A stretch of 64,000 nucleotides of DNA from Myrmaecium sp. VS I D KN 1. Lineage: Eukaryota > Ascomycota > Dothideomycetes > Valsariales > Valsariaceae. Where the stretch lies: NCBI GenBank assembly GCA_019775845.1, contig JADQAV010000043.1, positions 124,001 to 188,000 on the forward strand. Reading direction: 5' to 3'. Shown one piece after another: positions 42,566-54,606 of the stretch (position 1 is the first letter of the stretch; every line of letters begins with the position of its first letter). The notes below the pieces were generated by a model. That model made no database searches. It had not been told where the DNA came from and saw only the letters and a list, made by a program, of their open reading frames with translations. A program made the translations under genes and the position numbers.

Positions 42566-45500
42566 CGAGTAGAGAGCGGTAGCTACCTTGGAGTAGGTTG
42601 AATGGAGTGAGGTGTGTTGAGGAGTGGAAGAAGGTTGCGTAGTGGAGGAGAAGGTTTGATAACGCAAGGGAAATTAAGTGACTGGTGAAATGGTCAGGAA
42701 GAGTGATCTCAACAGTGAGTGGCCGTCGACCGGGAGAGAGTTTAATAAGAAAGGAATCTGTGGGGGAGGGTTAAGGCAGGGGAGCAGCCGTACCTTAGAT
42801 AGGATGGGAGCCTGTAAGCGTCACACACCAGGCTAGAGACTGGATGTAGTATGTGATCGACAGATCGAGCTGGTAGAGAGAAGGAAGAGAGCGACGCCGC
42901 GAGGAAATATACGCCAAAGCCAAAAGACAGAGCTCGACGAAGAGGGAAGGGCAGATCTGGGGGGGAAGAAAGCAGATAGATATGTGAGCCGAGTGCTGGA
43001 TAAGAGAGGCAGGCTTGCAGAGGTGATGATGGGCCCATCGAGCCGCCTCTGCCCCCCGAGGAGCAGCTCCCGGGGCGTCGTTGCGATGGCCTATGCAGTC
43101 CTATACCGGTCGAAGCCACGATCGACGCCGACGAGGTCATGGCCCATGCTTCGGTCGCAAGGCCTAAAGACCCCGGTGACATGCAGAATCGAGTTTGCGG
43201 CAACATTGCTTCGATCAGGGAGGGGGGGGGCACAGAGGGCCCGGCTCGACTAGCCTGGTGGCCCTGGTCGCCTCTGCAACTCGCGGGGCCTCGGTGGTCT
43301 GCACCAAGGGCCACCCAATGTGGATAGCGCCGGAACTGGGGTGCGCTGGTGGGCTTGGTCGCCCTTGTCGACGATGGCTCTAGTCGATTTGGGGGGTCCT
43401 GAGAACCTAAGGTACGCTGGCTCACCCTCAGCACTCGCGCTGCCCACACGGCCACGGGCAGGCATCATTGACCAGACCCTACCTTACTCTCGTCTCCCCG
43501 CTGTTGGTCGAGGTCGTTGAGAGAGTGCTGGCCAGTCCCATCCCGAGGGCAGCAGCACGACCTGCCCGCGGCGATAACGTCGATGACGGAACGGTCGGTG
43601 TTCGCTCGAGTGATGACTGCAACCGACTGCACCGACCGATGGTGCGCGGCGGACGGCACAGCTGGTCACCCAGGATGTTTGCGTGCTCCCTCGGTAGCGT
43701 GAGATCGCATCGCTCCGACCCCTGATGCACATCGTCAATCCTCACAGCGAGCGAACATGGGCTGCGGACCAGCCGGGAGGGCCAGAGGAAGGGAGAGGGG
43801 CTGGGAGAGGGCTGGCGAGAGGCGGCATCGCTGCTGGGATGCTTGGCCCGCTTGGATGGTGGAGGCGGTAGGGGTAGCGATGGTGGTAGTGGTCGTGGTA
43901 GCGGTAGTGGCAGTGGTGGTGGTGGTGGTGGTAGCGGCAGCAAGGATCACGATGGCCCTGCAAGCCTGAGGTCCGCCCCTGCCCAAGCCTCAGGGGGGGG
44001 TGTGGGAAGGGAGGGGGGCGCACAGGCGACCATCGGCCTTCTCCAACCGCCGCACAGTTCAAGGCACCAAGGCCGCACGTACCGCACCCGACGCGGCCCG
44101 GAGTACTTCGGGGACCACCACCAACCACCAACCACCTCCTCCTCCTCTTCCTCCACCACCACTACCACCACCTCCTCCCGCTCTTCGCCCTCTCGCTCCT
44201 GGCATTCACCACTTGGCACTACCACACTACTCTCGTCCCGTTTGGGAAAACCCACTATCCCCATCCATCCCACCGCCCACACTACCGCAGCTACTGCACC
44301 CTCCGTCTCTTGCTCGCTCCTTGGTCCTGAGGCCGCCGTCCTGCAGCTCCAGATCCTCATCCTCCCATCCTAACCGGTCATCGTGAGACGAGATGAACTT
44401 CACGGCTAGGGCAGTTACAGCATCCGTGGCTTGCTTCAGCTGCGTGTGCCCCCTACGTAAGGTACCCGTTCTCACCTCCCTTCGCCCCACATGGGCCGAT
44501 GTTGTGCAGACGTGGTGATCTACCCGGCTCTGGACTCGTTGAGCAACCAAGAGGCAAGGCAGGATGGCTAACAGGCCCTCCGCAGGCATGCCTTGGCGGC
44601 CTGGCGCATTGCCCGTAATTGCAAATCACCTCCTTTGCTGCTTCCCATTCCGGACTCCCTCCTGGAAGGCCAGATCCGATTGAGGATGCGCCCTCGCCGG
44701 TCCTAGTCCTGCCAGGGGCCGTCACTTCTGCAGGGCCGCTCCTCTCCTGCATCGTACCTGAAGCCAGTGGCGAATGACTTGATCTCCTCGCGCCGTGCCT
44801 GTCCACACGTGAATCATGCAGGTGAAATGAACGAACAACAACAGTCGCGTCGTCAGAAGATGCTCCCCTTCCCCTGCAACCGCACACGACTCGAATTGAT
44901 CCCCACGGTGGACTCTTTGCCTCGGACCCGAGATGTCTGGTGACGACGCTCTGCGCACAGGTCAAAGGATCCCGTCCCAACTTCCGGCCCAGTTGGCTGG
45001 GATCGCGGGACAAAGTGTGGCGGCCTGGCATCTCAAAGAGCCACCGCGGTGCGGAGTGAAGGTAACTCGACTCCGCGGCGTTTCTGCTGCTGCTCCTGAT
45101 GCTGCTGCTGCACCTTCCTCATTTTTCTGTCTGCAAGCTTTCATGACGACGTGCATTCTTGCAGCTGGAAATAATTCCCATACTGAAACCACTGCAGATC
45201 GCCGAGACTGTAAGACGACTGCCAAATGCAGTAGTGATTGTCTCCCGTTTCTTTACGGCTGCAGGCGAGTTCATCCTTGAGCCGTCAAAGTTTCGGCGTT
45301 ACCGGTTTAGGCCGGTTCGTGCTCTGTGATTGGTCGATGGGCCCATAGTTCGGTCTAAGTAAAGTAAGTCCACAACCTTATAGATGGCTGCAATTCCATC
45401 GCGTTCTCATTCTCCAAAACATCACGGTCGACACAGTGTTTGTTGTGCTGCTGCGCGCTTTTCTTGTCGCGCTCAGATTAATGTTCACGAGATGTTTCAT

Positions 45501-48500
45501 TATATGCACTCCGACGCCGAACATGCATCTTTCATTACTCTTCTCCCCACATTCGGTCCGCCCGACTGCGCACCAACGTTGGATACGACTCAGGCAATAA
45601 TTCTCCGTCTGCTCTCCCCTCGGTTACTGACTTGACCCGTCCGGGACCGTCCTCTATCTATGGGTCTATGCAGGTACAGCATGCAGGTACCTCGCAACCA
45701 TGGATGATCGGAGTCGCTGAAATCGGCCAGATCTACGGTACTGGTAAGGCGTCAACCATGGCGTAATATCATCTCCTGCATTCATCTCTTCTGGCTCCTT
45801 CTCCTTCCTCCCTTGGTATGAGACGAGCTTTATTGCAGTTCACACTCTGCTGCATGGTCGTACCGCGATTGTCTGCGGGATCGGCAGTGTACGCACAGGC
45901 ACAGGAGGCAGCGGGAGCGGCGGGAACCCCCAGAGCCCACTCCATGGCATTTGCTTGCGAGCTGTGGCGAGCGTTGCCGCGGATTGAGCAATCCCCCAAC
46001 ATCTCCACGCTCGTCTTCCCGTCATTGATTGGCCTATCCAAGCCATCACCGCTTGTGGATACGTATGGCGTGCAACCAGCGAGACTTCGGGATTCAGCAT
46101 CGCCTATTGCCTTGGCTACAATGGCCGGGCCGCGCTGGTCTGGGATCAGATGTACACGTACCGGGTTTTGAGTTACATGGCGGCTGCACTATCGCGGCCC
46201 TTCCCTCGTGACCCCACCGGCTCTTGCCTTTTCTCAGAGTGACAGAAATATCCTAGTGAACGGGCACCTCCTCGGCTCTTGGTTATTTGTCATTCCAGAG
46301 TACGCCCAAGCACCGCTTTCCCGGGGGCTGGTGATCGGAATCTGAGGACTTGAAGGCCCGGCTTTCATAGAGAGGTTTCCAATTCAATGACGGTTTGACG
46401 ATACTCATGGGGTGGTGCGGTCCTGCGCTCCCGTCCTTTCTGAGGCCTCTGTCAAGAACTGTAGCGTTACTCGCGGCTGCAAGACGCGCAACTTTCGTCG
46501 CATACGCGGACCACTTGGTGCTGTCTCTGGCATTGACATGCTGCAGGTACCATATCCGAGCGTCCATGCACGTTCGGGTACCTGCGTCATCCGGTGCTGT
46601 CGCCGCGAAGATCAGCGTGTGTGCCTTCAACAACCAGCCTTGATTTCCAAGTTCTCCAAAGCGGTCCGGCGGCCACTTCGGCGCCATCCCGCGCTCGCCG
46701 TGAACTGATGACGCTATCGATAGAACCGCAAATCGTTGCCCTGGTGGTTGCCGTCCAGGTGATCTGGCATGTCGCTGCCAATCACTCCACTGTCCGGCCC
46801 CCAGCAAGCGCGGCCCGGTGTGGGAAGCTCCCGGCCTTACTATTTCCGGGCAATGCCAACCCTCTGAGCGAGCGTTCCATTCCTCAGGCATCAGTGAGAT
46901 ATCGATAAACCCAGTGGCGGTTGCCTGGGATGCAAGAGCTGGTCTCGCCCGGGGAACCGGAGTCAATAAACCTTGATGTTCTCTAGGTCTACGAGAAGGC
47001 TGGGAGTGTTGACGATAGGAAGAAACGAGCTCGAGGTTCAGGGAGGCGAGCTTTCCCCCTCCGTGGCGATTCCCATGAATCTGGGGTGCTCACTCGTCAT
47101 CGATAGAACGTCTTCAGAAACCTGTGTTCAGGGAAAGGATCGGGATCAGCTGGCTTATCGGCCAGAATCAAGGAAGATCGAGGATGAAATCATACCTTTT
47201 AATCATGACAGCTGTCCGGGAGTGTTCGTCTGACCACCATATCTCAATCGCAAGGCCATTCGCAAGGCTTTTCGCTCGAGAGATAAGACTGCATTGGCGA
47301 AGTCGCTAGGAACCATCCGCATGTCGCTGAAGGAGTGCTGCTCTGCCTTTCATATACAACTGTGCGACTGTTTCGTGTTGTGCGCCGTCCTACCTCATTC
47401 AACCTTAAGCTACCGCTACGTGTGACACTCGCGACGTGAAGCATCTCCTGCAGCGCGGTCAGGGCCGTTCCTACATGCTCCTCACCTGAGACTCGCCTCT
47501 ACCCGTCTGACATTCTCCGTGCTCGCCCTTCTTTGAATGGACAGAATCTCAATAAGGTTGCTTCCTTGGAGAGCAGCGCGCGGTACGGGGTTGCGGGTTG
47601 CGGGAAGGCAAGGGCACAACTCTGAGACCCTTTACCTTCTTGTACCCTTCCCTTCCCTCCCTTCCTCCCGTCGCGCGTTCGTACTACGCGGGAGCGGGTC
47701 GTACGGCAACCTTAGTATAAGGTACACTCCTGCATGCTTCATTTTTGTGGGCGAGGGGTCAGTATAAGGATACGAACCACCCTCGTTGCTTGGAATATGG
47801 AATGGTTTGGGACTCTCTCTTTGCCTGAGGCACTTATTGGATACGAATGAATGAGAATACTTCGTTTGGATATCATGTCTTCGTCATATTCGACTGCACG
47901 TTGTCATACGATGCTCACAACTTCCTAAAGTCTTGATCCGGTCGCTTTCGAATTTTCCGGACCTGCAGGAGCATTTTCTCGAAACTCTTCTTTTTGTTTT
48001 CAAGTGCGTGACGTGCACTTCAGCTCGAACGGATATAACGCAATTCGACTTGCCAATGGCGACCATTTTCTGGCCTCCGTACCAGTAACTTTCGACCTGC
48101 TTTGTTCCATCTACTGGCGCTGCTTGTTGCGACTCACCTACAGGTACACCGGAGCATACGCGCATACATCGAAACCACACACCTACACACCATGGCAGGA
48201 ACGGGACAAGCTATGACGCCGACGTCGCGCAAGAAAAACGAACCGAAACGTTGACTAGCATGCCGCCCACACACGTGTCCGAACATTTGTGTCGCACAAC
48301 ATTATCCTCCTCGTCGTTACCGTTGTCGTACGACGTCAGTTTAACCCTCTCCTGCGAATCCCGCCGGAGTGGTTCGTTGCTTGCGACATCACCGTCGGGG
48401 CGCCGTCAGGTCGGGACAAGGCGAAGCGAGACGGGAAAAGCAAAAAACACGGTGTGCAAAACTTGAGGGCGTCGTCTTCGTTTGTGCCGACCGAGATCCG

Positions 48501-51500
48501 GCAGCCCCCTGGCTGTTGGTATGAGCGTCAGATCTGCGGCGGTTCGGAGGGCCAATGCATCAACATCTGTGCGCGCGACGCCCCCGGGCGGTCGGCTTTC
48601 GAGGGAGCAAGGGCAAGCGAGAGCGGTACACTTGTCACAGGAGCGCCGTGAAGAGAAGAGGATGTTGTGAGAGGTTGAAAGGGGACAACAGAAGGGGCCA
48701 AGGGAGAAGGAAATCAATGAGATTGGAGAGAATACCAAGGAAGGGTTTACAATTGAGTTTTTTCTGGGGAAGAAGGTCCTATGGGGAAATGCGTGCGTGT
48801 GGAGGCGCAAAGTTTGTCTCCGGCTTGCTTCGGATCTCCGCGATCGCGGGGATCTTGCGGAAGTTGCCGGTCGCGCGGCCGAGCATGCGGATGTCAATTA
48901 TCACAACGGCCATGAGCTCTCACCGGACGACTTCTGGATGGAAATGACGATGGGAACAGACATGAGGGACTCTGCACACCGAAATGCAGATCTGTGGAAG
49001 CAGCATCTGGGAGCAGATTGTCCCCTGAGAGTGTGCCTATTTGTTGCCTTAGGCATCAAAGATCTTCGCCACCAGCAAAAAATATTCGAACTTGACGCCG
49101 GCGAAGGATGCCAAATGAAATCGCCTCACAGCCCCTTCCATCAAAATCTATCAAGCAGTCTTTTACCTGCTCAGGTGCCCTGGTCAGCCTTCGGACACGT
49201 CCTGTTGCAGTTAAAGCAAAATTGCGTATGCTGCGGTTTGCAAAAAACCGTTGCTGACATGCCGTTCTCGATCCGAACTGGATGACAAGGATTGCCTGTC
49301 CTCCGCGGCCGCCACAACACCCTCGCCCGGCTTCGCTCCGTGTCAAGAACAGGTAAACAAGCGGGCGCGTCAACAAAGAGAACACCTCCAGCGCGCTCGC
49401 TCCTTCGGCTTCACCGAAATTCGCATTTGACGATTTTTGCTCCGGCTCGAGCACAACGCAATGGCTAAAGGGACCATGCATGACGGAGTATATCTCCGGC
49501 CGACGGGGCTATTGCGCCCTCAGCCCTGCGCCAGTACTGCTCCGAAACTTTGGTTGTGTATGTGCCATCCCGGTCTGCATGCATGCAGCGGCGTTCTGGA
49601 ACACGTGGGAGATGGGCAACATCATCACCATCAGCATCATCCTCGTCGAGACGTGCAGGAGAGCCGAACGGACGCCGTGGTGCTGTGAATGTTCGGGTGT
49701 TCCTGGCTTGCAGAAGCGCCGGAGCAAAGAAGCTCTGGGCTGAATTGCAGGTCAGTGTTGTCGGTATGCCGTGATCTCCTCCGTCACTACTGCAACCACG
49801 GAGTCCATTAACTCGAACTGCGCTGCTTCACATCCTCACCGACCCAAAGGAGAAATCTGCATCCGCCAGAAGCGTCCTAGCCCTTTTCCCCCGCTCGGTT
49901 TGGGTGCGCTGCAAACTTAGGGTTCAGCCCCCGGTCGGACGGTCGAGTCTAGACCCGTCCGCATACAGAATCAACACCAATGGCCCGTGCGCCCGTCGCC
50001 CAAACAGGAAGCCCACGATGCTGACGCGTTTCCACACCTCCCCAGGCGGGATCGCTGGACAGTTTCCGCGCCCCGCCCTCTCCTCCCCCAGCCCCTCCAA
50101 CGCTTGGCCATCTCACCTGAGAACCGACCGAGTCGAGGGCTTTTTGTCCATTTCCGCCCCGCAAGGTATATACGCATACGGTATCAGCATCGGCATTGAT
50201 TTGGAAGAGCGGACATCCGCATTTCCGACGGCGTATATTGCCGTCTTCCGCCACAAGGGCCTCGGATCCTCCCCCCCCGCTCACTCGCGTTCTGCTTTCC
50301 GATTTCTCCAAACCCTCCACCCTCTCCCCCGGCACTCCGCGCCTATCTCGCCCGCGGCTCGATCCGCTCGTATTTGCCGGTCGGCGAGCTCGTCTAGAAC
50401 CTCGGGTTCGTATCCAGGAAGTTTTCTTGCGCAATTCAATATCTCCAGACAAATATTGAGTCCCAGCGCTCTGGGACTGGCGAAAATTGAGGCAGAGGAG
50501 GAAGAGGCACAAGGGGAAGGGCCGCTCCCGGCCGCGCTTCCGCTTCATTACGCCAACTGAAAATCCGAATGAGCGGTCCAGCCAACAGGAGAGCACAGAC
50601 AAGCTTTTTCTCCTTCTTCCCCTTCGTCTCTAATCTCACCTCTCTCGCCATGCCTCGTTTCTCAGGCATTTCACATCTCCTCTGCTTATCAAACCGCCCA
50701 GCCCGCATTTTCTCCTCCCCTCTCCATCTCCCCCGTCCGTCCAATGATCGTCCCGCACCTCCATTCCTCGTCCCGTCCGGCTTCCCGCACGGCAATTTCT
50801 TCCTGTCTCTGCTCCGCTCGCTCTTCAGCTTTTGCTCGGCGACCTGCCCCGAATAGCAGCGGGCGCATGTCCACACCAGCATCGCTCGGCCCACCCGGCT
50901 GAGCAGCTGTTGGACCGGATAGCAGTTTGACCGGCAGCTGGCAGCTGGCAGCTGTCAGAAAAGTGGTGTGATGTGTGCATCGCGCCGTCTGTCGTAGTGT
51001 TCACTACGGTTTTTGCGCCGGGGACGTTGCTCTCCTCCAGCTGCAGACACCTTGTTTCTCTGCGGCTAAAGGTATACCTGGCCTAACTGCTCGGGATTCC
51101 TTTGCTCATCCTGCTCCTCCTGCTCCTTCTCTTCATCGGCCCCGCTGCTGTACGTGGACATACGACCGCGAGTGCGTCGGGACGACGAAGAGAGAGGAGC
51201 CTGTGCGTTTCCCCTTCTCTGTTTCTGGCCCTGCCGCTCCCACTCTTCATACCCTCAACCGTGCTCGTGCTTGCTCCTGCGTCAAGAAGGCTGTCCGCCA
51301 CGCGCTCCTCGTCATCCTACGAGCTGAAATCGGTGGTTGAGGCTCTTCGTCGTTCGTCTCTCTGGGTGGGGTTTCTCGCTATGGCCGGCAGGTTGGTGTT
51401 CTGCGCACGCACGCACTGCCACGCGAGAAAGGCGTGGTGGGGAATGCAGGTACAATTGGAGCTGAAACCGACAAGCACAGCCTTTCGCTTTCGCGCAGCG

Positions 51501-51824
51501 CAGCGCAGCGCAGCGCACGGAGGCCAGGTAAGTTTTGGGTTTGCGACCACCATATCGTTTCTTTTGAGACATATGCGTACTTCTTTGCCTGGACGAAGCG
51601 TTTATACTATCGATCTCATGATGATGCATGATATGTCTTGTTCTCTCTTTCTTTCCCTATCGAACTTTCATCAGGACAACATCAGACGTCCGCCAACTCT
51701 AAGCAGGTATGTGCGTGCGTGCGTGATTTGTACCGTATACGGTACCGTACCTGACCATCTCACCCCTTCCGCCCTTCCCTGCGCAGCAGGAGATATCCCC
51801 GGCAACCAACCACTCTACACTACA

Positions 51825-51853
51825 GTATGTATGTATGTATGTATGTATGTATG
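51825..51853. repeat. GTAT microsatellite
   Basis: About seven copies of GTAT in a row. Confidence 0.9.
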
Positions 51854-52750
51854 CCATGCCGTGTCCCCCCCTCCCAATCCGAAACAAACAAGTGCCGATT
51901 GCGATCGCCGGATCGCTGGACGCACGGCCAGAGAGAAGGTGGAGAAGATCTGAGCAGCAGCAGCAGGTAGGACAAACAACGGTGTCCTTGCTGTTTGTGT
52001 TATTTTTTCTCTTCTTTGCAGAAGCATTGTTCGGTGTTGTGTCTGTGTTTGTGTTTGTGTGGGAAGGAGGGAAGGGGGATTGCAAGGATGATGCCTGCTA
52101 TGTAACGCTTCTCAGCGATCTTCGAAAGTGGTGGTGGTGGTGGTGGTGGTGGGCAGCGGAAGTGTCACCGGTCAGGGATGCGGATGATCAAGGGGGCTGG
52201 GGCTGTGGCGAGGGAAACGGTGGGAGTTGCGTTGTGTTGTGTAAACTTAGCAGATGATCGCGCTGTCGTCGGGATATGGAGGGAGAAAAAAGGGCGATGC
52301 GGTATAGTTGATAATTTGCGATAACATGATGATATTGTTTATACTGTGCAAGACATGAGGAACGAAATTCACAATCGCATCCACTCTCGTTGCGCAGGAG
52401 AGGAAGAAATTCAGGAAAGAAAGCAAACAACAAAACAAAAAATAACCCATACAAGTTTTCCCCTGGATAGGGGAACGTGAACGGCTGGTTAATTGCTTTT
52501 TCCTCCCTTCCTTCTATCTTCAGGGATGAACCCCGAGACGATAAGAATGTCCTATTCCACGGTACAAAGTACAGTAGCTCCTGCAAGCCCTCTATTTCTT
52601 TTTCTTCTCCCCCTGGCAAAAGCGAACCCAGTACCACGTTTCTTGCCCTGCTTCGTCCCTTGGTTCTCCTTCCTTTTCTTCATCATCATCTTCTCCTGCT
52701 GCTCACCTCAGCGCTTTTTACTAGAGTCGTTAAGGCACGGTACGGTACGA

Positions 52751-52770
52751 TATAGTATAGTATAGTATAG
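52751..52770. repeat. TATAG pentanucleotide repeat
   Basis: Four perfect TATAG copies, immediately left of the 12-bp palindrome TCAGGTACCTGA (52776-52787). Confidence 0.9.
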
Positions 52771-54606
52771 TAGGATCAGGTACCTGAAGGCGTTTCGACC
52801 CTGTGGAAGCAAGCTAAGCAAGCTGCCCTCGGTTCCTGTACCATGGTTTCGTTCCTGTCCAACCCCTTGCCGACCGGGAATAGAAATTCTCCTCCCAGTG
52901 GTGGACTTATTACCATGATCTCGTACCTTGTACCAGGGCTCTGCTTTCCTGTAGTCAGCCCTCTCGTCAGCCTGCACCAGGGGGGAGGGTACAAGGGTTT
53001 CATCGACGTTGGCTGTTGTTATTCCCATGGGAAGTTGAGTTTCTTTTCCAGGTACTCCCTGTCTTTCTTATCTCATCAAGTTGAATTCCATCCGCTGGGA
53101 CTCTCTCGTTTCATCATCTATTTTTGGGGAAAAGGGGAGAGGCGCCACAGAGCCACAGTTCGAGGAGGAACCTGAGGACCCCCTTGTTTCCCCTTCAGGC
53201 AATATCTGATGAGGACGTAGCTGGGGTACATACCTACAGTACATGACCCATCCGCGGAATCCCATTTGAGAACGGCGATGAATCTCGGTACACTTAAGTC
53301 AAGTCCTCGCATTCTCTGGTACGTCCCTTCTCCATCGGCTCCTCGTATCTTTCCCTGTCGTCTTCGGTCAGTCGATCCGTAATCCCGAGGCTCCGCTGGG
53401 TACATAACATGTAAGTTCGATGCGACACGAAGTCCTTCCGAAGCCTTCAGATCTTTGGTCCAGCGGGGAGGTGGAAGTTCGTTGAGAATGGGTCTTCTGG
53501 GTCCTTTTGGCTATCTTTAGGATAGCTCCTTTTGGTTGTACGTTCACTTGCCATGCACCGCTCGCCATTCTTAGATTTCCCCTTGCTGTTCTTCCCTTAG
53601 CCTGTCTTGCATACCTTCCGTTCTCCCCACTACCCCGTCTCAATCTGTTGGCCCGCGGCTCGTTCAAACGAGGACGACGACCAGGTAACTGATAGGGGTA
53701 AGATCAAACGGTTGTGTGTCATCGCTATGAAGCCTTGCTAGGCTGTTCTTTTACCTCCCATATCGATGATGGCACGCCGGTTGCCGGATGCTTGTGCCCG
53801 CTTGAATTATCTTGTAGGACGGAGAAGCAGGGCTTAGGCCGTCTACAGTTGCTTTGATGTGGCTTCAACTTGGCCTGATAGGGAGTGTTGCCATGTCTTT
53901 CTGTGGGCACTGGGATGTAACACGATCTTTTCCTTGATCCTTCCACTTCTGCGAGGAGCGGAAGCGGTCTGAGAGAAGGGCATGTTGATATCAGTAATAG
54001 TGAACAATACAGCGATACACTGTCACTTCCGGTTGCTTTTTTCTGACCTTGGTTCAAACCGTTTACCCATCTGTATCATCAGTTCAAAGCCACTCGCTGT
54101 TCCCAGCCTCCATATGGTCAACGGAAGGAGGGGGAATAAGCAAGTGTATCAGAGAAGTCCCATAAAACATGAAGTCATAATTACGAAAGTTTCGAAGCGA
54201 AAAGAATTGAATTGAATTTGATGGAGAATAGAATAGGTCAAACAAAGGAAACGAAACAGGAAAGGAATAGGAAAGAAAAGAAAAATTAGAAGAATGAGAA
54301 CTCAGAAACCGTAAAACAAAGGAAAAGAAGGGAAAGGAATCCAATCGCATCTCTCACCCACCGGAGTAGGTATGTGATCAGAAGAGTGCGTTGGATATTT
54401 AAACAGAAACAACATGTCGCCATAGAATCCCGCAAGCTGCAGGACGTCGAGATACCTCGTAGCGCGACGTGAAAAACCAAACCGCTTCGCCTCACCTGTA
54501 GCAATGTGCATAGAAACCCGGCCATGGTTCCTGCGGTAAGAGAAAGGTGCAAAGAGAACTCCTTCGACCAGCGTGATGACATATAGAACCATGACACCAT
54601 CACCAG

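Larger units (their letters stand above)
42566..54606. other. Gene desert, 12 kb, upstream of the WOPR regulator
   Basis: No recognisable gene on either strand. The longest open frames (for example about 220 codons near 46.3-47.0 kb and 49.9-50.6 kb) have no family motif or codon pattern of a real gene. The base composition is close to that of the other intergenic DNA, without an AT-rich RIP signature. It contains microsatellites (GTAT at 51825-51853, TATAG at 52751-52770, GGT at 52129-52152, GCGCA at 51494-51517), a 16-bp palindrome (51730-51745) and about ten copies of CAGGTAC on either strand. It is most simply read as an extended regulatory region, possibly with non-coding transcripts. 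Confidence 0.45.

Noticed and set aside
45818-46171. A 117-codon frame with a hydrophobic N-terminus that could pass for a small secreted protein
   Set aside because: The hydrophobic stretch is short and broken by Arg and Pro, the rest has no pattern, and no promoter or intron structure supports it.
46283-46966. A 227-codon open frame on the - strand in the desert
   Set aside because: No family motif, signal peptide or biased codon use; frames of this length are expected by chance in sequence poor in stop codons. It remains the best candidate to re-test with transcript data.
30432-54606. The two deserts considered as RIP-mutated transposon islands
   Set aside because: Neither is AT-rich or shows the strong C-to-T depletion expected after RIP, and no transposase, reverse transcriptase or terminal repeats were recognised.
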